From: Butyrivibrio sp.
GTDB taxonomy: Bacteria > Bacillota > Clostridia > Lachnospirales > Lachnospiraceae
Assembly (NCBI GenBank): GCA_015056625.1
Contig: SVFY01000007.1
Span: 94,248-130,646 of the forward strand
DNA length: 36,399 nt
Direction of reading: 5' to 3'
The notes under the pieces were generated by a model. The model was not told where the DNA came from, made no database searches, and saw only the letters and a list, made by a program, of their open reading frames with translations. Below, one piece after another: positions 34,117 through 36,399 of the stretch. A program made the translations under genes and the position numbers. Within the stretch, counting starts at the first letter, position 1, and the number at the start of each line of letters is the position of its first letter.

Positions 34117-34296
34117 ATTCCCCCAATCTTAAGCAGTATGATTTTCCCCATGAAATCATTTTATAGAGACATACTATTTAATGGTATATGTTGATATATA
34201 CAAAAATTGATTTTGAAAATATAATTAAGAGGAATATTAACCAGAGTTATAATCAGGTCAGAGAAGTTTGCCTTTTCGCATGAATGCTGGGATATA
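34117..34296. other. AT-rich gap between the transposase and the HTH gene
   Basis: Contains the probable right end of the IS30 element (34118-34135). A 31-codon frame at 34188-34283 (MLIYTKIDFENII..., ending VREVCLFA) has no ribosome site and no recognisable family. It could be a remnant of a gene lost next to the HTH gene. Confidence 0.4.
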
Positions 34297-34566
34297 ATGA
34301 TTATTATGAGTAATAAATATAATGGATATAATGGATATTGCCGGATTGAACCGGTAAAAGAGTATACAGCTGAAGATATAAAAAAGATACGCAAAAAAAC
34401 AGGAACCTCACAAGGGTTCCTGGCCAAGTGGCTTGGAGTGTCAGTAAAGACGGTTCAGGCATGGGAACTTGGCACAAACATACCAAATGGTCCCTCTGCA
34501 AGACTCCTTTCACTTCTGGATTCGGGGATTATCCAAGCAGATACATTTGTTGACAGTACAAGATAA
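34297..34566 (+). CDS. XRE-type helix-turn-helix protein, orphan antitoxin-like
   Basis: An 89-residue DNA-binding protein. YTAEDIKKIRKKTGTSQGFLAKWLGVSVKTVQAWELGTNIPNGPSARLLSLL is a clear XRE/Cro HTH, of the kind seen in HigA-type antitoxins and related regulators. The N-terminus contains a short repeat (NGYNGY) from a tandem 9-bp duplication, so the true start could be ATG 34297 or 34306. Both have weak ribosome sites. HigA-like genes usually follow a HigB toxin gene; none is intact here, and the IS30 element lies directly upstream. It may be a free regulator or the survivor of a broken pair. Confidence 0.8.
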   Translation: MIIMSNKYNGYNGYCRIEPVKEYTAEDIKKIRKKTGTSQGFLAKWLGVSVKTVQAWELGTNIPNGPSARLLSLLDSGIIQADTFVDSTR

Positions 34567-34590
34567 AAGCAGCCGTTACCAGCTGCTTTT
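34565..34590. terminator. bidirectional intrinsic terminator
   Basis: AAAAGCAGC pairs perfectly with GCTGCTTTT (9 bp) over an 8-base loop, with A and T runs on the two sides. It lies between the convergent HTH gene and the toxin gene and can serve both. Confidence 0.85.
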
Positions 34591-34591
34591 G

Positions 34592-34924
34592 TTAATGTAA
34601 GTCCATTTTACTTAAAAACTTCTTCTGATCTCTCTTGGCATAGCATACACCTGTTACCTGAACAGCTGCGTTTTCTATGTCAATCCAGAAATATACAAGG
34701 TAGTTTTTGATCTTGATCTTACGAACACCTTCACTGTGCCAGGGCTCTTCTTCAACAAGAAACTGTCTCTCAGGATTCTTGGAAATAGTCTCAAATGCTT
34801 CATCCAGATCGTCAAGCATAGCCGCAGCAGCATCAGGTGCCTGCAGTGTAACTGATATGTGATAGGCTATTTCCCTGATCTGTTCCTCAGCCTGAGTGGT
34901 AGCTTTCACTTCAAATACATTCAT
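34592..34924 (-). CDS. RelE/ParE family toxin
   Basis: A 110-residue member of the RelE/ParE superfamily. Family features are the N-terminal strand and long helix pair (ATTQAEEQIREIAYHISVTLQAPDAAAAMLDDLDEAFETISKNPERQFLV), then GVRKIKIKNYLVYFWIDIENAAVQVTGVCYAKRD, the central beta-sheet with the usual R-K-I-x-x-Y-x-V/I-F-W pattern. Members act as mRNA interferases (RelE) or gyrase poisons (ParE); the sequence alone does not decide, and the final YAKRDQKKFL lacks a clear catalytic signature. The start codon overlaps the antitoxin stop in ATGA, the usual coupling in such pairs. Confidence 0.88.
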   Translation of the reverse strand: MNVFEVKATTQAEEQIREIAYHISVTLQAPDAAAAMLDDLDEAFETISKNPERQFLVEEEPWHSEGVRKIKIKNYLVYFWIDIENAAVQVTGVCYAKRDQKKFLSKMDLH

Positions 34925-35241
34925 TTAGTCCACTCCTTGATGTTGTTTCTTATGTCTGAGAGCACATCAGAAGCAGGGCGGCTTTCGTTTGCTTTTGCCT
35001 GTGCCAGTCCCTTGGCCATCATGGAATCAAATTCGTCTTTGCTCATTTCATCCACAGCAGTAGGAGCCTTGTGAAGAGTCAGAGAAAAGGGAATTCCTTT
35101 TGTCATTATGATCTGCTTGTAAAGCATGTTTATTACTACAGAAGCCGGGATTCCAAGCTGATTGAGGATGCTTTCTGCTTCTTCCTTAACTTCAGGTTCT
35201 ACTCTTGCAAGAACGTTTGCTGTTTTAGTTGCCATGGTCAT
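34921..35241 (-). CDS. RelB/DinJ family antitoxin
   Basis: About 106 aa. The N-terminal TKTANVLARVEPEVKEEAESILNQLGIPASVVINMLYKQIIMTKGIPFSLTL is the ribbon-helix-helix DNA-binding and dimerisation domain of RelB/DinJ antitoxins. The C-terminal part (SKDEFDSMMAKGLAQAKANE...) is the toxin-binding tail. Three in-frame ATGs lie close together; I choose the one at 35241, 5 bases after AAAGGA on this strand. It precedes and overlaps the toxin gene by 4 bases. Such proteins normally repress their own promoter; a 6-bp dyad lies just upstream. Confidence 0.88.
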   Translation of the reverse strand: MTMATKTANVLARVEPEVKEEAESILNQLGIPASVVINMLYKQIIMTKGIPFSLTLHKAPTAVDEMSKDEFDSMMAKGLAQAKANESRPASDVLSDIRNNIKEWTK

Positions 35242-35266
35242 CACCATCCTTTCACTTATATTCTAA

Positions 35267-35287
35267 TGTATAACGCTTAGATATACA
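35267..35287 (-). promoter_or_regulatory. candidate operator upstream of the toxin-antitoxin pair
   Basis: TGTATA and TATACA form an inverted repeat separated by 9 bases, about 26 bases upstream of the antitoxin start. Ribbon-helix-helix antitoxins bind dyads of this kind. No full promoter was recognised with it. Confidence 0.35.
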
Positions 35288-35367
35288 ATTGCTTTTTTAT
35301 TACTTTTGAAGGTTTAATTTTGAGCAAATAAATGATAAAATACCTATATTGAGTTTATGAAGAGGGG

Positions 35368-35396
35368 TTGACAGTTAATGGTGCAGAAAATACAAT
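35368..35396 (+). promoter_or_regulatory. near-consensus sigma-A promoter
   Basis: A perfect TTGACA (35368-35373), a 17-base spacer and TACAAT (35391-35396). The predicted start point (35402-35404) is the first unit of the ACAGC repeat. The only gene downstream on this strand is the secreted protein at 35618. Confidence 0.75.
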
Positions 35397-35401
35397 TGCT
35401 G

Positions 35402-35446
35402 ACAGCACAGCACAGCACAGCACAGCACAGCACAGCACAGCACAGC
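35402..35446 (+). repeat. pentanucleotide tandem repeat, (ACAGC) x 9
   Basis: Nine perfect ACAGC units with no interruptions, beginning 5 bases after the -10 box. At 45 bases it is long enough to change length by replication slippage. It is not in a translated frame of the downstream gene, because stops occur in all three frames between it and 35618. Confidence 0.95.
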
Positions 35447-35469
35447 ATTAGCTAAGTGCGCTCTTTTTT
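35440..35469 (+). terminator. weak hairpin with T tract at the end of the repeat
   Basis: GCACAGC pairs with GCT and GTGC across a two-base AA bulge (loop ATTA), and six T residues follow (35464-35469). The left arm includes the last repeat unit. Other repeat units could compete for pairing. Confidence 0.35.
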
Positions 35470-35499
35470 CGTATAAAACTGTATATATTCTAGATGGAT

Positions 35500-35550
35500 A
35501 ACCGTCGGATTTGACGGGGTTACTATACCCTGTCAGGTTCGGCGGTTTTT
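35500..35550 (+). terminator. long two-part hairpin with T tract in the leader; terminator or attenuator
   Basis: The outer stem AACCGTCG/CGGCGGTT (8 bp, one G-T) and the inner stem TGACGGGGT/ACCCTGTCA (9 bp, one G-T) are separated by a symmetric 4x4 internal loop and capped by TACTAT. A run of five T ends at 35550. It lies between the promoter at 35368 and the gene at 35618, with no other promoter seen after it. Confidence 0.7.
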
Positions 35551-35617
35551 ATGTGTTTTCAAAAGTGATGCAGCGACCATAACATCTGTAAATGCAAAAC
35601 AAAGGAGAGAAAAGTTT

Positions 35618-36399
35618 ATGAAAAATAAGATGAAACAATTATTTGGCACTATACTAAGCCTTGTTTTAGTGCTGGGATTAATGCCGGGAATGAGTTTGAC
35701 AGCTTTGGCAGAGGACCCGTATGCAGGTCTTAAGAATACTACCACACCGGTACATTTTGATGGCAAAGACTGGTATCTTATCAATTACGATAGTAATACA
35801 GTGACCCTGCTTTCAAAAGCATGTGTTGGTGCGTCGGTATTTGGGACAAATAGTACATACAGTGGCTCTACGGTGGAAACGTATGTAAACAACTGGTATG
35901 AGGGAAACATCGATGCAAAGACAGCAGTTGACGGAAACAGAGCATTTCTGCTTACATATAATGATGCAGTTGAAATTACTGACGTTAATGTAAAAAAATG
36001 TGCTCAGTATTCTGGAACGGTAGATAATTACTGGTGGCTAAGCTCGGCCAATGGGGAGGATGCATATGATATTGATGGCGATAATGGTATTCCAGCAACC
36101 CACATGGTAAGCAGAAAAATGGGTGTTCGCCCTGCTTTAAAGCTCGATCTTTCATCTGTCATCTTTGAATCTGCAACTAATACATTTACAGTGGAGTCAG
36201 CGAATTCATCACCTTCAAAGAAGAATGATTCGAAGGAAGAAAAGCAACATACACATTCCTATTCATGGGAAGATGTAAGACCAGCCACGGAAGATGATAA
36301 TGGTGAAATGGTATACAGGTGCTTGTATTTGTCAACCGAAAATTCAGTCAAAAGTTCATTGAAAATTCAGTCACTTTTGTTTGAAATAAGCGCCTCAGT
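35618..36399 (+). CDS. secreted protein with DUF6273-like domain, probably truncated by an insertion sequence (3' end outside window)
   Basis: The open frame runs to the right edge. MKNKMKQLFG... is a signal peptide with likely cleavage after ALA (residue 31). Next comes KDWYLINYDSNTVTLLSKACVGASVF...STVETYVNNWY, then NYWWLSSANGEDAYD and MGVRPALKLDLSSV. This is the pattern of DUF6273-like domains in Lachnospiraceae surface proteins. A charged Ser/Lys linker and HTHSYSWEDVRPATEDDNGEMVYRCLY follow, the start of a repeat usually continuing with a CxxC-like segment. After that the DNA changes to an insertion-sequence-like end (36330), so the last codons in frame are probably not native. The ATG follows AAAGGAG at about 10 bases. 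The function is unknown; an extracellular location is likely. Confidence 0.82.
   Translation, partial: MKNKMKQLFGTILSLVLVLGLMPGMSLTALAEDPYAGLKNTTTPVHFDGKDWYLINYDSNTVTLLSKACVGASVFGTNSTYSGSTVETYVNNWYEGNIDAKTAVDGNRAFLLTYNDAVEITDVNVKKCAQYSGTVDNYWWLSSANGEDAYDIDGDNGIPATHMVSRKMGVRPALKLDLSSVIFESATNTFTVESANSSPSKKNDSKEEKQHTHSYSWEDVRPATEDDNGEMVYRCLYLSTENSVKSSLKIQSLLFEISAS
36330..36399. mobile_element. probable end of an IS21-like insertion sequence (continues outside window)
   Basis: Begins TGTCAACCG and contains two copies of GAAAATTCAGTCA (36338-36350 and 36361-36373), 23 bases apart. Ends that start with TG and carry several spaced repeats are typical of the IS21 family. The sequence sits where the secreted protein loses its expected continuation. 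The transposase genes would lie beyond the window. Confidence 0.5.

Larger units (their letters stand above)
32645..34135 (-). mobile_element. IS30-family insertion sequence, ends tentative
   Basis: One transposase gene with candidate imperfect terminal inverted repeats. Reading inward, the left end is TGCCTAAAATTGGGGAA (32645-32661) and the right end TGCTTAAGATTGGGGGAA (34135 back to 34118). They agree at most positions with one single-base gap. The right repeat includes the ribosome site of the transposase. Similarity may continue further out (ATGGTGAAAA against ATGGGGAAAA), so the true tips and target duplication are not fixed. The element is about 1.5 kb. Confidence 0.5.

Noticed and set aside
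35402..35446. Possibility that the ACAGC array is a CRISPR array or an iteron set.
   Set aside because: Units are 5 bases with no spacers, no cas or rep genes are present, and the units directly abut. It is a simple tandem repeat.
35342..35448. Minus-strand frame starting at 35448 that reads the repeat as a hydrophobic Cys-Cys-Ala-Val-Leu peptide (about 32 aa), reminiscent of type I toxins.
   Set aside because: No ribosome site or clear promoter on that strand. Hydrophobicity follows automatically from the GCTGT repeat.
35378..35455. Plus-strand frame from ATG 35378 that translates the ACAGC repeat as TAQHS units.
   Set aside because: The start codon lies inside the promoter, before the predicted transcription start, and there is no ribosome site. 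The frame ends after 25 codons.
1..36399. Search by eye for tRNA or rRNA genes, CRISPR arrays and prophage genes.
   Set aside because: None was recognised; no cloverleaf with a conserved T-arm, no rRNA blocks, no spaced direct repeats and no phage structural genes were seen.

Overview
The window looks like chromosome of a low-to-moderate G+C Firmicute, most probably a rumen- or gut-type member of Lachnospiraceae (Butyrivibrio/Pseudobutyrivibrio-like). The evidence is the gene set and order (mutS-mutL-miaA-methionine gamma-lyase family; mreBCD-PBP2-rodA-mgsA; sepF ... lspA-rluD), strong AGGAGG-type ribosome binding sites, TTG/GTG starts, and a Lachnospiraceae-style secreted protein with a DUF6273-like WWL...GVRPAL core. 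This assignment is by recognition only, not by a search.

Layout. Positions 1-15574 are housekeeping: the tail of dut, gltX, a UvrD-like helicase, a convergent DUF1292 gene, a GH13 protein whose catalytic residues look lost, pepT, miaB, then tightly coupled mutS-mutL-miaA and a PLP-dependent methionine gamma-lyase family gene. Positions 15575-23382 form an elongation (rod) operon: mreB, mreC, mreD, a long class B PBP, rodA, mgsA and a lipoprotein D-Ala-D-Ala carboxypeptidase. Its MreB and MgsA both have substitutions at key active-site positions. Positions 23383-26166 carry a small P-loop protein, a HlyD-like membrane protein and sepF. Positions 26184-29516 carry aroB, lspA, an RluD-type pseudouridine synthase and a cytidylate kinase-like gene. 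After a monocistronic unknown gene comes a PTS-dependent dihydroxyacetone kinase operon in the order dhaL-dhaM-dhaK (30285-32513).

From about 32514 the window becomes accessory. It holds orphan hairpins and a 19-nt imperfect repeat, an IS30-family element with an unusually cysteine-rich transposase, a lone XRE-type HTH gene, a relBE-type toxin-antitoxin pair, and a secreted-protein gene that appears to be cut by the end of another insertion sequence at 36330.

The most unusual structure lies upstream of that last gene. A near-consensus sigma-A promoter (35368-35396) is followed, at its predicted start point, by nine perfect copies of ACAGC. A small hairpin with a T tract and a long two-part hairpin with a T tract come next, and then the start codon at 35618. 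This could be a slippage-prone switch in a structured leader, or a small RNA that begins with the repeat.
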